The notes under the pieces were generated by a model. The model did not search any database. It had not been told where the DNA came from and saw only the letters and a program-made list of their open reading frames with translations. Shown here one piece after another: positions 6,680 through 13,848 of a stretch of 15,042 nt of DNA. Origin of the DNA: an uncultured Chloroflexota bacterium (GTDB taxonomy: Bacteria > Chloroflexota > Limnocylindria > Limnocylindrales > CSP1-4). Location: the NCBI GenBank assembly GCA_903928275.1, contig CAIYQJ010000171.1, forward strand, positions 1 to 15,042, written 5' to 3'. How positions within the stretch are numbered: the stretch's first letter is position 1; every line of letters starts with the position of its first letter. The translations under genes were made by a program, and so were the position numbers.

Positions 6680-7246
6680 TCAGGCGAGCGCAGAAGCGAC
6701 GACGGACGCGGGCTTCTCCACGACGGGCTCATCGGCCGCCGCGTCGATCGTGATCGTGACCTCCTTGCCGACGAGCCAGCCGCCGGCCTCGAGACCCATG
6801 TTCCATGTGAGGCCCCAGGCCTCGCGATCGATCTTCGTCTTCGCCGAGAAGCCGGCGTGGCGGCCGCCCCCCATACCCTGGACGACCCCGAGGAAGTCGG
6901 CGTCCATGACGACGGACTTCGTCACGTTCTTGACCGTCAGGTCACCCGTGATCGCGAAGCGGTCGCCGGCCTTCTCGATCTTCGTGCTCTTGAAGGTGAT
7001 CGTGGGGTACGTGGCGACGTCGAGGAAGTCGGGACTCTTGAGGTGCCCGTCGCGCTGGGCCATGCCGGTGTCGATCGTGGACGCGTCGAGGGTCGTCTCG
7101 ACGGACGAGTTCGTCGGGTCGGCCTCGTCGAACTGGATCGTGCCCGTGGCACCGGCGAAATGACCGCGGACGCTCGTGATCATCATGTGCTTGGCCGAGA
7201 ACTCCGCCTGCGTGTGGGCCGGATCGATCGTCCAGGTGGTCTTCAT
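6680..7246 (-). CDS. YceI family protein (polyisoprenoid-binding lipocalin-like barrel)
   Basis: A 188-residue YceI-domain protein. The family binds long amphipathic lipids such as polyisoprenoids in a beta-barrel. Visible family features are WTIDPAHTQAEFSAKHMMI (5-23), VRGHFAG (26-32), ASTIDTGMAQRDGHLKSPDFLDVATYPTITFKS (55-87, the most conserved block), GDLTVKNVTKSV (101-112) and FSAKTKIDREAWGLTWN (133-149). There is no signal peptide, so this is a cytoplasmic version, unlike periplasmic E. coli YceI. The ATG at 7244-7246 is chosen over a longer frame to 7348 because it starts at the family N-terminus and has AGGAG (7256-7260) 9 nt upstream; the extension would also run through the promoter. 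It is divergent from a marR gene, a common pairing, and has its own strong promoter. Confidence 0.95.
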   Translation of the reverse strand: MKTTWTIDPAHTQAEFSAKHMMITSVRGHFAGATGTIQFDEADPTNSSVETTLDASTIDTGMAQRDGHLKSPDFLDVATYPTITFKSTKIEKAGDRFAITGDLTVKNVTKSVVMDADFLGVVQGMGGGRHAGFSAKTKIDREAWGLTWNMGLEAGGWLVGKEVTITIDAAADEPVVEKPASVVASALA

Positions 7247-7315
7247 CGCGTGTATCTCCTGTCCCAGTCCGCGTCGGGCCCCATCGCGGGCCCACTTCGT
7301 GTGATTGACAACGCA

Positions 7316-7344
7316 ACTATAGCACCATGAGATTGCGCGTGCAA
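7316..7344 (-). promoter_or_regulatory. yceI promoter, extended -10
   Basis: On the - strand TTGCAC (7339-7344), a 17-bp spacer and TATAGT (7316-7321) preceded by TGC give a near-consensus housekeeping promoter with an extended -10. The expected start near 7309 would leave a leader of about 60 nt containing the yceI Shine-Dalgarno. The -35 lies within the palindrome at 7333-7344, so repression from that site is expected. Confidence 0.8.
7333..7344. promoter_or_regulatory. Candidate MarR operator
   Basis: TTGCGCGTGCAA is an imperfect 12-bp palindrome (arms TTGC/GCAA, ten of twelve positions symmetric). It covers the yceI -35 and sits where the marR -35 would be (17 bp upstream of TATCAT). MarR-family dimers bind short palindromes of this kind in divergent promoter regions. 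Binding by the adjacent regulator is inference. Confidence 0.45.
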
Positions 7345-7361
7345 CCAACCGTGGTGCGAGG

Positions 7362-7367
7362 TATCAT
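7362..7367 (+). promoter_or_regulatory. marR -10 box (predicted leaderless)
   Basis: TATCAT lies 7 nt before the ATG at 7375, which has no Shine-Dalgarno. The hexamer 17 bp upstream, GTGCAA, is a poor -35 and lies in the palindrome, suggesting a weak promoter that the regulator itself could occlude. Confidence 0.5.
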
Positions 7368-7374
7368 CCCCGCG

Positions 7375-7908
7375 ATGGATGCGCCCGACGATCGTCCTCT
7401 CGCCCTCGACGACCCCGGCATGCGTGCCTGGGCGCGCTTCCTGCACGCGCAGGCCACGATCCTGAGGCGGCTGGAGGCCGAGCTGCAGGGCGCACACGAG
7501 CTGGGCCTCGGCGAGTTCGAGGCGCTGCTCCAGCTGTCGCTGGCGGACCTCGGCCGGCTCCGGATGAGCGAGCTCGCCGACAGGCTCGTCCTCAGCCGAA
7601 GTGGCGTGACGCGACTCGTCGATCGCCTCGAGTCCGCGGGGGACGTGGCGCGCGTGACGTGCGCGTCGGATGCGCGCGGGTCGTTCGCCGAGCTGACGGA
7701 CGCCGGCCGCGTCCGCCTCCGCGAGGCCCTGCCCACGCACGTCCAGGGCGTCCGGGAGCACTTCGTCGACCGCGTGCCGCCGGACGAGCTCGACCGACTC
7801 GCGCGGACGCTGGAGCTGCTCGCGGCGCCCACTCCAACGGTGGACGCCACGTGCGCGTCCGTCCTCACCGCCGCCACCGAGTCCGAGGCCGTTCCCGTCG
7901 CCGGCTGA
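7375..7908 (+). CDS. MarR family transcriptional regulator
   Basis: A 177-residue winged-helix regulator of the MarR type. Helical dimerisation segments flank a winged HTH: recognition region RMSELADRLVLSRSGVTRLVDRLE (63-86), and a wing with the typical DARG...LTDAGR pattern (99-112) leading into the C-terminal dimerisation helices (about 113-150). It would repress transcription as a dimer until a ligand or oxidant binds. It is divergent from yceI with a shared 128-bp control region, so yceI and itself are the likely targets. An in-frame ATG at 7327 would add 16 residues but lies inside the yceI promoter and upstream of the -10, so I chose ATG 7375. The downstream ABC exporter starts 101 bp later and could also be a target; MarR-exporter pairs are common. 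A C-terminal Ala/Thr-rich tail (150-177) is not conserved. Confidence 0.92.
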   Translation: MDAPDDRPLALDDPGMRAWARFLHAQATILRRLEAELQGAHELGLGEFEALLQLSLADLGRLRMSELADRLVLSRSGVTRLVDRLESAGDVARVTCASDARGSFAELTDAGRVRLREALPTHVQGVREHFVDRVPPDELDRLARTLELLAAPTPTVDATCASVLTAATESEAVPVAG

Positions 7909-7993
7909 TCCGGTCCGCCGCACCTCGGCCGCTCGCGGATCCGGCCTGATCCCGTCCCCGTGGCCGCCGCCCGCTCCTTGTCGCCGCGCGTGC

Positions 7994-8002
7994 TGCTAGG
8001 CT
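7994..8002 (+). promoter_or_regulatory. Extended -10 before the ABC ATPase gene (predicted leaderless)
   Basis: TGC followed by TAGGCT (7997-8002) is an extended -10 that ends 7 nt before the GTG at 8010. No good -35 is visible, and the GTG lacks a Shine-Dalgarno. Confidence 0.45.
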
Positions 8003-8009
8003 CCGACCC

Positions 8010-8960
8010 GTGACCCTCGTCGTGGACAGCCTCGTGAAGACGTTCGGCCCCGTCCGGGCCCTCGATGGCGTCAGCTTCTCGGTCGGAGCGGGCGAGGTCT
8101 TCGGCTTCCTCGGCGCGAACGGTGCCGGCAAGACGACCACGATGCGCATCTGCCTCGACGTCCTCCGGCCGGACAGCGGCAGCGTGACGTGGAAGGGCGT
8201 CTCCAACACCGAGCTGCCGCGGCGGACGTGGGGGTATCTCCCGGAGGAGCGCGGTCTCTACGGGAAGATGCGCGTCCTCGACCAGCTCGTGTTCTTCGCC
8301 CGGCTCCGGGGTGTGCCGGCGAACCAGGCGACGCGCACGACGCTCGAGTGGCTCGAGCGATTCCGGATCCCCGAGTACCGCGACCGGCGGGCGGAGGAGC
8401 TCTCGAAGGGCAACCAGCAGAAGATCCAGTTCATCGCGGCGATCCTCCACGACCCCGACGTGCTCCTCATGGACGAGCCCTTCACCGGCCTCGATCCCGT
8501 GAACGTGGCGCTCCTCAAGGACGCGTTCCTCGAGATGCGGGACCGTGGCAAGACGCTCGTGTTCTCGACGCACCAGATGGAGACCGTCGAGGAGCTCGCG
8601 GAGTCGATCGCGATCGTGGATGCGGGACGGATCATCGTCGCGGGCCCGGTGCGGGAGGTTCGGGGTGCGTCGGGCCGCGTCTTCGTCCGCCTGGCCGTCG
8701 CGGAGGACACGGAGCTCGCGTGGCTCGCGGGGCTCGACGGTGTCCGCGTGACCCGACCCGGCGAGGACTACACGGAGATGGAGGTGTCGCGCGACCGCGA
8801 CCCCGAGACGATCCTCCGCGCCGCTCTCGACCGCGGGCTGCGGGTCATCACGTTCCAGATCGCCGATCCCACGATCGAGCAGATCTTCGTCGAGCGGGTG
8901 GGGCGGGAGCCCGCCGAGGAGCGCCGCCTCGCCGCGGTCGCCGCCGCCGGAACGCCATGA
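8010..8960 (+). CDS. ABC transporter ATP-binding protein, NatA/YhaQ-like
   Basis: A 316-residue cytoplasmic ATPase that would power export through the permease encoded next. Motifs in order are Walker A GANGAGKTT (35-43), the Q-loop region written GYLPEERGLY (75-84, as in NatA/YhaQ-type proteins), ABC signature LSKGNQQKIQ (131-140), Walker B VLLMDEPFTGLDP (151-163) and the switch His in STHQM (H188). A C-terminal domain resembling DUF4162 (about 205-295) follows, ending in an Ala/Arg-rich tail. All catalytic residues are present. GTG at 8010 gives a start at the normal position before the first strand; it has no Shine-Dalgarno. The TGA overlaps the permease ATG as ATGA, so the two subunits are coupled. 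The substrate cannot be read from sequence; relatives export sodium, peptides or drugs. Confidence 0.95.
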   Translation: MTLVVDSLVKTFGPVRALDGVSFSVGAGEVFGFLGANGAGKTTTMRICLDVLRPDSGSVTWKGVSNTELPRRTWGYLPEERGLYGKMRVLDQLVFFARLRGVPANQATRTTLEWLERFRIPEYRDRRAEELSKGNQQKIQFIAAILHDPDVLLMDEPFTGLDPVNVALLKDAFLEMRDRGKTLVFSTHQMETVEELAESIAIVDAGRIIVAGPVREVRGASGRVFVRLAVAEDTELAWLAGLDGVRVTRPGEDYTEMEVSRDRDPETILRAALDRGLRVITFQIADPTIEQIFVERVGREPAEERRLAAVAAAGTP

Positions 8961-10399
8961 TCCCCTTCCGCCGCCCGGCATCCGCCTCCGGTTCCGCCCG
9001 CCCGGTGACGCCGGATGCCGTGCCCGTCCGGCGCGGCGACCACCTGTTCCCCAACGGCGCGATCGTGGCGAAGCGGGAGTACCTGCAGCGCGTCCGGAGT
9101 CGCACGTTCGTCCTCGCGACGATGGTGCTCATGGCGCTCGCGGTGGGGGCGGCGCTCGTCCCCGTCCTCACGCGCCTCCTCGACCAGCAGCTCACGAGCA
9201 GGGTCGCGGTCTACGCTTCCGACGCGAGTCTCTCGTTCGACCCGGTGCCCATCATCGCCGCGAGCCTGAACGGGGCCGGTGCCGGGACCGCCGCGTCCCC
9301 GCGTCCCGTGGCGTCGGCCTCTCCGGGCGCCTCGCCCTCCCCGAGGGCGTCGGCCGCCCCCGAGTTCGCCGTGACGTCGGTGACGGACCTCACCCGCGCG
9401 CGGGCCGACCTCCGGGCGGGCGAATACGCGGGCCTCATCGTCGTCTCCCGGACGGCCGCGGGCGACGTCGGGTTCGAGTACGTGACGGATGCCGCGCCGG
9501 ACGGGCGGAGCGCGTTCTACGTCCGCCAGGCAGCGACGGCCGTCGCCCTCCAGGACCGGCTCGACCGGCTGTCGATCACGCCGGTCCAGCAGGCCGCGCT
9601 GTTCGCGCCGATGACGTTCGACGTCCTCCCGAAGGACCCGAACGCCGCCCCGAAGCAGACCGCGACGGACACGATCAGCCGGTCGCTCACGTCGAACATC
9701 CTCGTCATCCTCATCTTCATCACGGTCATCACGTACGGGACATGGGTGGCCACGAGCGTCGCGGAGGAGAAGAGCAGCCGCGTCATGGAGCTCATGCTCA
9801 GCGCGGCGACGCCGCGACAGATGCTCCTCGGGAAGGTGGTGGGCAATGGCGGGGCGGGCCTGACGCAGTACGTCGGCATCCTGGGAGCCGGCCTCGCCGG
9901 CATCGTCCTCCAGGATCCCATCGCCGGGCTGTTCGTCAAGGGAGGGACTTCCGGCGGCACGGCGCTCGTCGGGCTGACACCCGGCGTCCTCGGGGTCTTC
10001 CTCGTCTTCTTCATCCTCGCGTTCGCGCTCTACTCCCTCGTCTACGCGGCCGCGGGCTCGCTCGTCAGCCGGCAGGAGGACGTGCAGCAGGTCGTCACGC
10101 CGCTCACCTTCCTCTCGATGGCGGGATACTTCGCCGCCATCCTGGGCGCGGCCGCGACCTCGGCGACGTGGGTCGTCGTCCTGTCGTTCTTCCCGTTCAC
10201 GTCGCCGTACGTCATGCTCGTGCGCGTCATCGACGGAACGGTCCAGCCGTGGGAGCCGGTCCTCGCGGTCGTGATCCTCATCGCGACGATCGGCGTCATG
10301 CTCGTCGTGGCGTCGCGCATCTACAGCGCGGGGGTCCTGCTCTACGGCCAGCGGCCCACGCTGCGAGCGCTCGTCGCCGCGGCGCGCGTCCGGCGCTGA
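8957..10399 (+). CDS. ABC-2 type transporter permease, NatB-like
   Basis: A 480-residue membrane subunit of the exporter. After a cytoplasmic N-terminus (1-48, with VAKREYLQRVRSRTF before the first helix) comes TM1 (about 51-73), a large extracytoplasmic domain (74-245), TM2 (about 247-266) followed by the ABC-2 hallmark VAEEKSSRVMELMLSAA (268-284), and four or five more helices (about 295-318, 340-366, 382-402, 404-422, 432-454). The extracytoplasmic domain holds a Ser/Pro/Ala-rich low-complexity insert (about 108-135). The reading frame is open back to 8189, but that part is antisense-like overlap with the ATPase gene. The ATG at 8957, overlapping the ATPase TGA, gives the normal family start. 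It converges with the stress-protein gene 21 bp downstream, with no clear terminator between them. Confidence 0.93.
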   Translation: MIPFRRPASASGSARPVTPDAVPVRRGDHLFPNGAIVAKREYLQRVRSRTFVLATMVLMALAVGAALVPVLTRLLDQQLTSRVAVYASDASLSFDPVPIIAASLNGAGAGTAASPRPVASASPGASPSPRASAAPEFAVTSVTDLTRARADLRAGEYAGLIVVSRTAAGDVGFEYVTDAAPDGRSAFYVRQAATAVALQDRLDRLSITPVQQAALFAPMTFDVLPKDPNAAPKQTATDTISRSLTSNILVILIFITVITYGTWVATSVAEEKSSRVMELMLSAATPRQMLLGKVVGNGGAGLTQYVGILGAGLAGIVLQDPIAGLFVKGGTSGGTALVGLTPGVLGVFLVFFILAFALYSLVYAAAGSLVSRQEDVQQVVTPLTFLSMAGYFAAILGAAATSATWVVVLSFFPFTSPYVMLVRVIDGTVQPWEPVLAVVILIATIGVMLVVASRIYSAGVLLYGQRPTLRALVAAARVRR

Positions 10400-10420
10400 G
10401 GCGGAGCGCGTCCGGGCGAG

Positions 10421-11320
10421 TCAGGTCGCGCTGTGCCTGACGACGAGGACCGAGCATGGGGCGTGCGTGAGGACGCTGTGCGCGACACCCCCGAGGACCG
10501 CCCGCGTCAGGCCCGTGTGTCCCCGGGACCCAACGACGATGATCGCCGCGTCGTCCTCTCGCGCCGCGGCCACGAGCTCGCCCGCGGGGTCTCCCTCGCG
10601 GAGCTGCATCTCCACCTGCAGGCCCGCGGCTCGCAGGCGCGCCACGGTGGCCGTGGCGAGCTCCTCGTGGACCTCCTGGGCGCTCGTGATCATGTCCGCG
10701 TAGACGTCCATCGCGTTCCCGAACATCGTGGGGGCGATCCCCGTGCGCCAGGGCGCCGCGACGTCCACCACGGTCACGACATCCACGAGCTCGGTGCGGA
10801 AGAGCGGCCAGGTGAGCAGGAGTGACTCCGCGTCCCGCGCCGCCGGCGACCCGTCCTCGGCGAAGACGACCGTGCCCACGGGCCCGTGGCGGACGACGAG
10901 GACCGGACACCTCGCGTGGTCCACGATCGCTGACGACGTGGACCCGAGGAGCGTCGTCTCGACCGGGTTATGCCCGCGGCTCCCGACCACGACGAGGTCG
11001 GGCTTCCACTCGTGGATCTCGTCCACCACGGCGACCACGGGCGCGCCGCGGAGCAGGTCCACATCGACGGTGCGGCCGGGGCCGGCGAGCGCCGCTGCCG
11101 CCCGGGCGAGCACCTTGCGGAGGTAGTCGACCGCCTCGTCCTCCATGTCGGCGGCATCCGGCGGGACGGCCGGGATCCACGGGCTGCCGAAGAGCGCGGG
11201 CCCGTGCTCGATGGCGCCGATCACGCGGATGGCCACGGGCTGGGGCCATTCCGCCGCCGCCACGAGGTCGCGGGCGCGGTCGGCGGTGGCGGAGCCGTCG
11301 GTGGCGAGGAGGATGCGCAC
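10421..11320 (-). CDS. Universal stress protein, tandem UspA domains
   Basis: A 299-residue cytoplasmic protein of two UspA domains (about 1-145 and 148-296). Domain 1 begins MRILLATDGS and carries the ATP-binding pattern G-2X-G-9X-G(S/T) as GSRG (113-116) with G126-S127. Domain 2 begins TVVFAEDGS (150-158) and has GSRG (264-267) with G277, but the following residue is Gly rather than Ser/Thr, a tolerated variation. Such tandem Usps bind ATP and help cells in growth arrest, hypoxia or oxidative stress; the specific role here is unknown. The start is GTG at 11318-11320, with GGAGG (11328-11332) 7 nt upstream. It is transcribed alone, convergent with the ABC permease and divergent from the peptidase gene. 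Confidence 0.94.
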   Translation of the reverse strand: MRILLATDGSATADRARDLVAAAEWPQPVAIRVIGAIEHGPALFGSPWIPAVPPDAADMEDEAVDYLRKVLARAAAALAGPGRTVDVDLLRGAPVVAVVDEIHEWKPDLVVVGSRGHNPVETTLLGSTSSAIVDHARCPVLVVRHGPVGTVVFAEDGSPAARDAESLLLTWPLFRTELVDVVTVVDVAAPWRTGIAPTMFGNAMDVYADMITSAQEVHEELATATVARLRAAGLQVEMQLREGDPAGELVAAAREDDAAIIVVGSRGHTGLTRAVLGGVAHSVLTHAPCSVLVVRHSAT

Positions 11321-11427
11321 GGGAGTCCCTCCGTTCTACGTCGCTGCCGGTCATCGTACGCACGCACGACGGGCGTCGCGCGGGACGGAGGTCCCTTCGT
11401 CCGGGCCGGAGCGCCCCTTCTCGCGGT

Positions 11428-11491
11428 CCCGGGCTCTGGCGACGCCGGCGCCCCGGGCTCTGGCGTCGCGGGCGTCGCGGGCGTGGCGGGC
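11428..11491. repeat. Short direct repeats upstream of the S9 peptidase gene
   Basis: The 277-bp divergent region between the stress-protein and peptidase genes holds a 14-bp direct repeat, CCCGGGCTCTGGCG, at 11428-11441 and 11452-11465. It is followed by three 9-bp units, GTCGCGGGC (11465-11473 and 11474-11482) and GTGGCGGGC (11483-11491). They directly precede a TAGACT box (11497-11502) that could be the -10 for the peptidase gene. No gene is seen in this region. Confidence 0.7.
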
Positions 11492-11496
11492 GACGC

Positions 11497-11502
11497 TAGA
11501 CT
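11497..11502 (+). promoter_or_regulatory. Possible -10 box for the S9 peptidase gene
   Basis: TAGACT fits the TANNNT pattern used by other promoters in the window and lies about 95 nt before the chosen ATG. No convincing -35 is present at 17 bp; the short direct repeats occupy that place. Confidence 0.3.
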
Positions 11503-11597
11503 CGATGCGGACCGTCGCCCTTTCCGCGCGGCGACCCCGGCCGTCGCTCCGCGCATGCGGCTCCGGCGTGCCGTCGACCATCGCCCGAGGTGCTCCG

Positions 11598-13760
11598 ATG
11601 TCACGCCTGCCCACACCCGACGACCTCGCGTCCCTCGTCGTCCCCACGGATCCACGCCTGTCGCCGGACGGATCGACGGTCGCGTTCGTCGTCCAGTCCA
11701 CCTCGGCCCGGCGGGACGGATACCGGCACGCGATCTGGGCGGTGGCCGCCGACGGATCGACGCTCGCCCGGCAGCTCACCGTGGGATGGCGCCACGACAC
11801 GGCGCCCCGCTGGGCACCGGACGGGACGCGGCTGGCCTTCCTCTCCGACCGGCGGCTCTCGGTCGAGGATGCCCCGCGGGCAGACGACCCCCGCGAGGAT
11901 GGCGTCCAGGTGCACCTGCTGCCCGTCGCCGGAGGCGAGGCCCGGCGCCTGACCGACCTGCCGCGTGGCGTGGAGGCATTCGAGTGGTCACCGGACGGGA
12001 CGCGGCTCGCCGTCGTCAGCTCGTCCCTCGGCGCGTCGCGCGAGGAGGACCAGCGGCTGCGGGGCCGGCCCCGGGCCGCCGCGCCGGGGGACCTGCCGCG
12101 CAGCGATTACCGCTACTTCGACAGGCTCGGGTACCAGCACAACGGTCACGGCTTCCTCGACGGCCCGCCCGCCCAGCTGTGGGTCGTGGACGCGGTCACG
12201 GGCGCGGCCCGCCGCGTCACCGCGGGCGCACACCCCGTCGAGGAGCCGGCGTGGTCCCCGGACGGCCGGCGGATCGCGTTCGCGTCGGACCGGTCGCCCC
12301 GCAGCGACCTGGGGTGGGGATCGGACGTCTGGGTCGTGGACGTCGACGCCGAACGGCCGCGCCCGCTCCGCATCACCGGCGGCGCGCGGCACCTCTTCTC
12401 CGCGCCGACGTGGTCGCCGGACGGGCTGACGATCGCCGCGCTCGGCCACCGATTCCCCGTGTCGGCCGGCAGCCGGACGGACGCCTGGCTCTTCGCGGCG
12501 GACGGATCCGAGTCAGGCCCGGACGGCGGCCGGAACCTCTCGGCGCAGCATGACCTCATGCTGGGCGCGGGGATCAACAGCGACGTGACGATCGACGAGG
12601 GCGCGCGGCTGCTCTGCGCCGACGAGGGGCGGTCGCTCCTCGTGCTCGCGCCTGCGTGGGGCGCGCGGGAGCTGTGGCGGATCGACCGGGCGTCGGGCGC
12701 GGTCGAACGACTGACCGAGGCGGCCCACACGATCTCCTCCGCGGATGCGGTCGCGCTCGCCGGCGGCGGGACACGCATCGCCGCGATCCGCTCCACGGCG
12801 ACCGCGATGCCCGACGTGGTCGTGGCGGACATCGCCGCGGACTCCCGCCGACCCCGGTCGGGCGCCGTCGCGCTCCGCCGGGTGACCGATCTCAACGGGG
12901 CCGCGCTCGACGGCGCGGCGCTATCCGAGCCGGTCGAGCGGCGGTGGACCAGCGACGGTCGGACCATCCAGGGCTGGTGGTACCCGCCGCTCGCGGCAGA
13001 CGGGTCGCGCGCCTCCGCGCCGGCCCCGCTCGTCCTCGAGATCCACGGCGGCCCGATGACCACCTACGGGCACGCGCCCTTCTGGGAGTGGCAGACGCTC
13101 GCGGCGGCGGGGATCGGTGTGCTGGCCGCGAACCCGCGCGGATCGGATGGGTACGGCCAGGACTTCGCGGACGCGAACGTGCGCGACTGGGGGGATGGCC
13201 CCACGCGCGACGTGCTTGCCGGCGTGGACCTCGCGGTCGCCGAGGGCTGGGCGGACCCGGCGCGCCTCGGCGTCACCGGGGGGTCGTACGGCGGCTACCT
13301 CACGTCCTGGATCGTCGGCCACGACGACCGGTTCGCGGCGGCGATCACGTGCCGCTCGGTCAACGACCTCGCCGTCCTCATGGGGACGGGGGACATCGCC
13401 GGCCCGGAGTTCGGGCAAGCGTATTTCGGCGAGCAGCCGTGGGAGGCGCCGGAGCTCTACCGCGCGCAATCTCCGATCGCCTACGTCGAGCGGATCCGGA
13501 CGCCGCTCCTCATCCAGCACGCGGAGCAGGACCTGCGGACGACGATCGCCCAGGGCGAGATGCTCTTCGCCGCGCTGCGGAGCCTCCGGCGGCCGGTCCG
13601 GATCATGCGCGTCCCCGGCGAGACGCACGAGCTCACGCGGTCGGGAACCCCGTTCCGCCGCGTGGAGAACCTCGTCCAGATCCGCGACTGGTTCGTCCAC
13701 TTCCTCGTGAAGGGGAAGCGGCGGCTTCCGCCGCCGCCGGCGGTCCGTGGCGGCCGGTAG
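11598..13760 (+). CDS. S9 family serine peptidase (prolyl oligopeptidase / acylaminoacyl-peptidase type)
   Basis: A 720-residue two-domain peptidase. The N-terminal part (about 15-430) is a beta-propeller with repeated PD40-like signatures: LSPDGSTVAF (21-30), WAPDGTRLAF (72-81), WSPDGTRLAV (130-139), WSPDGRRIAF (219-228) and WSPDGLTIAA (272-281). The C-terminal alpha/beta-hydrolase domain (about 440-705) carries HGGP (483-486), NPRGSDGYG (512-520), the nucleophile motif GGSYGG with S563, Asp D645 in HAEQD and His H677 in GETHE, so the triad is complete. No signal peptide is seen, so it should act in the cytoplasm on short or N-acylated peptides. The frame is open back to 11145, but ATG 11598 has GAGGTG (11587-11592) 5 nt upstream and fits the family; an ATG at 11505 is a poorer alternative. 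The C45-family gene follows on the same strand. Confidence 0.95.
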   Translation: MSRLPTPDDLASLVVPTDPRLSPDGSTVAFVVQSTSARRDGYRHAIWAVAADGSTLARQLTVGWRHDTAPRWAPDGTRLAFLSDRRLSVEDAPRADDPREDGVQVHLLPVAGGEARRLTDLPRGVEAFEWSPDGTRLAVVSSSLGASREEDQRLRGRPRAAAPGDLPRSDYRYFDRLGYQHNGHGFLDGPPAQLWVVDAVTGAARRVTAGAHPVEEPAWSPDGRRIAFASDRSPRSDLGWGSDVWVVDVDAERPRPLRITGGARHLFSAPTWSPDGLTIAALGHRFPVSAGSRTDAWLFAADGSESGPDGGRNLSAQHDLMLGAGINSDVTIDEGARLLCADEGRSLLVLAPAWGARELWRIDRASGAVERLTEAAHTISSADAVALAGGGTRIAAIRSTATAMPDVVVADIAADSRRPRSGAVALRRVTDLNGAALDGAALSEPVERRWTSDGRTIQGWWYPPLAADGSRASAPAPLVLEIHGGPMTTYGHAPFWEWQTLAAAGIGVLAANPRGSDGYGQDFADANVRDWGDGPTRDVLAGVDLAVAEGWADPARLGVTGGSYGGYLTSWIVGHDDRFAAAITCRSVNDLAVLMGTGDIAGPEFGQAYFGEQPWEAPELYRAQSPIAYVERIRTPLLIQHAEQDLRTTIAQGEMLFAALRSLRRPVRIMRVPGETHELTRSGTPFRRVENLVQIRDWFVHFLVKGKRRLPPPPAVRGGR

Positions 13761-13761
13761 G

Positions 13762-13848
13762 ATGGCGGGTCGCCCCGCGGCGGGCGCGCCTGCGGCCGGC
13801 GCCCCTGAGGGCGGCGCGCTGGCGGCCGCGCGCTTCCCGCCGCCGTGA
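13762..13848 (+). CDS. Possible 28-codon leader ORF before the C45 gene
   Basis: An ATG two bases after the S9 stop opens a 28-codon Ala/Gly/Pro-rich frame (MAGRPAAGAPAAGAP...) whose TGA (13846-13848) overlaps the GTG of the next gene as GTGA. The same 4-bp coupling is used at the ppk1 start. There is no strong Shine-Dalgarno, and composition alone can yield such frames in GC-rich DNA, so it may be untranslated. If real, it would carry ribosomes across the gap to the C45 gene, which also lacks a Shine-Dalgarno. Confidence 0.25.
   Translation: MAGRPAAGAPAAGAPEGGALAAARFPPP

Noticed and set aside
7247..7348. 34-residue N-terminal extension of YceI, which might be read as a signal sequence
   Set aside because: It crosses the strong yceI promoter and the predicted transcript start, and contains no hydrophobic core typical of a signal peptide.
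7327..7374. Upstream ATG for MarR (16 extra residues)
   Set aside because: It lies upstream of the TATCAT box and inside the yceI promoter; the extension shows no family conservation. Not fully excluded.
7317..8981. Open frame of 554 codons on the - strand
   Set aside because: It is antisense to marR and the ABC ATPase, both with full motif sets, and its sequence shows no family features.
11145..11597. 151-residue N-terminal extension of the S9 peptidase
   Set aside because: It runs antisense through the stress-protein gene and the repeat region; ATG 11598 has a Shine-Dalgarno and the family N-terminus.
10970..12553. Open frame of 527 codons on the + strand overlapping the stress-protein and S9 genes
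   Set aside because: It is out of frame with the S9 peptidase, Arg/Pro/Ala-rich and lacks recognisable motifs.
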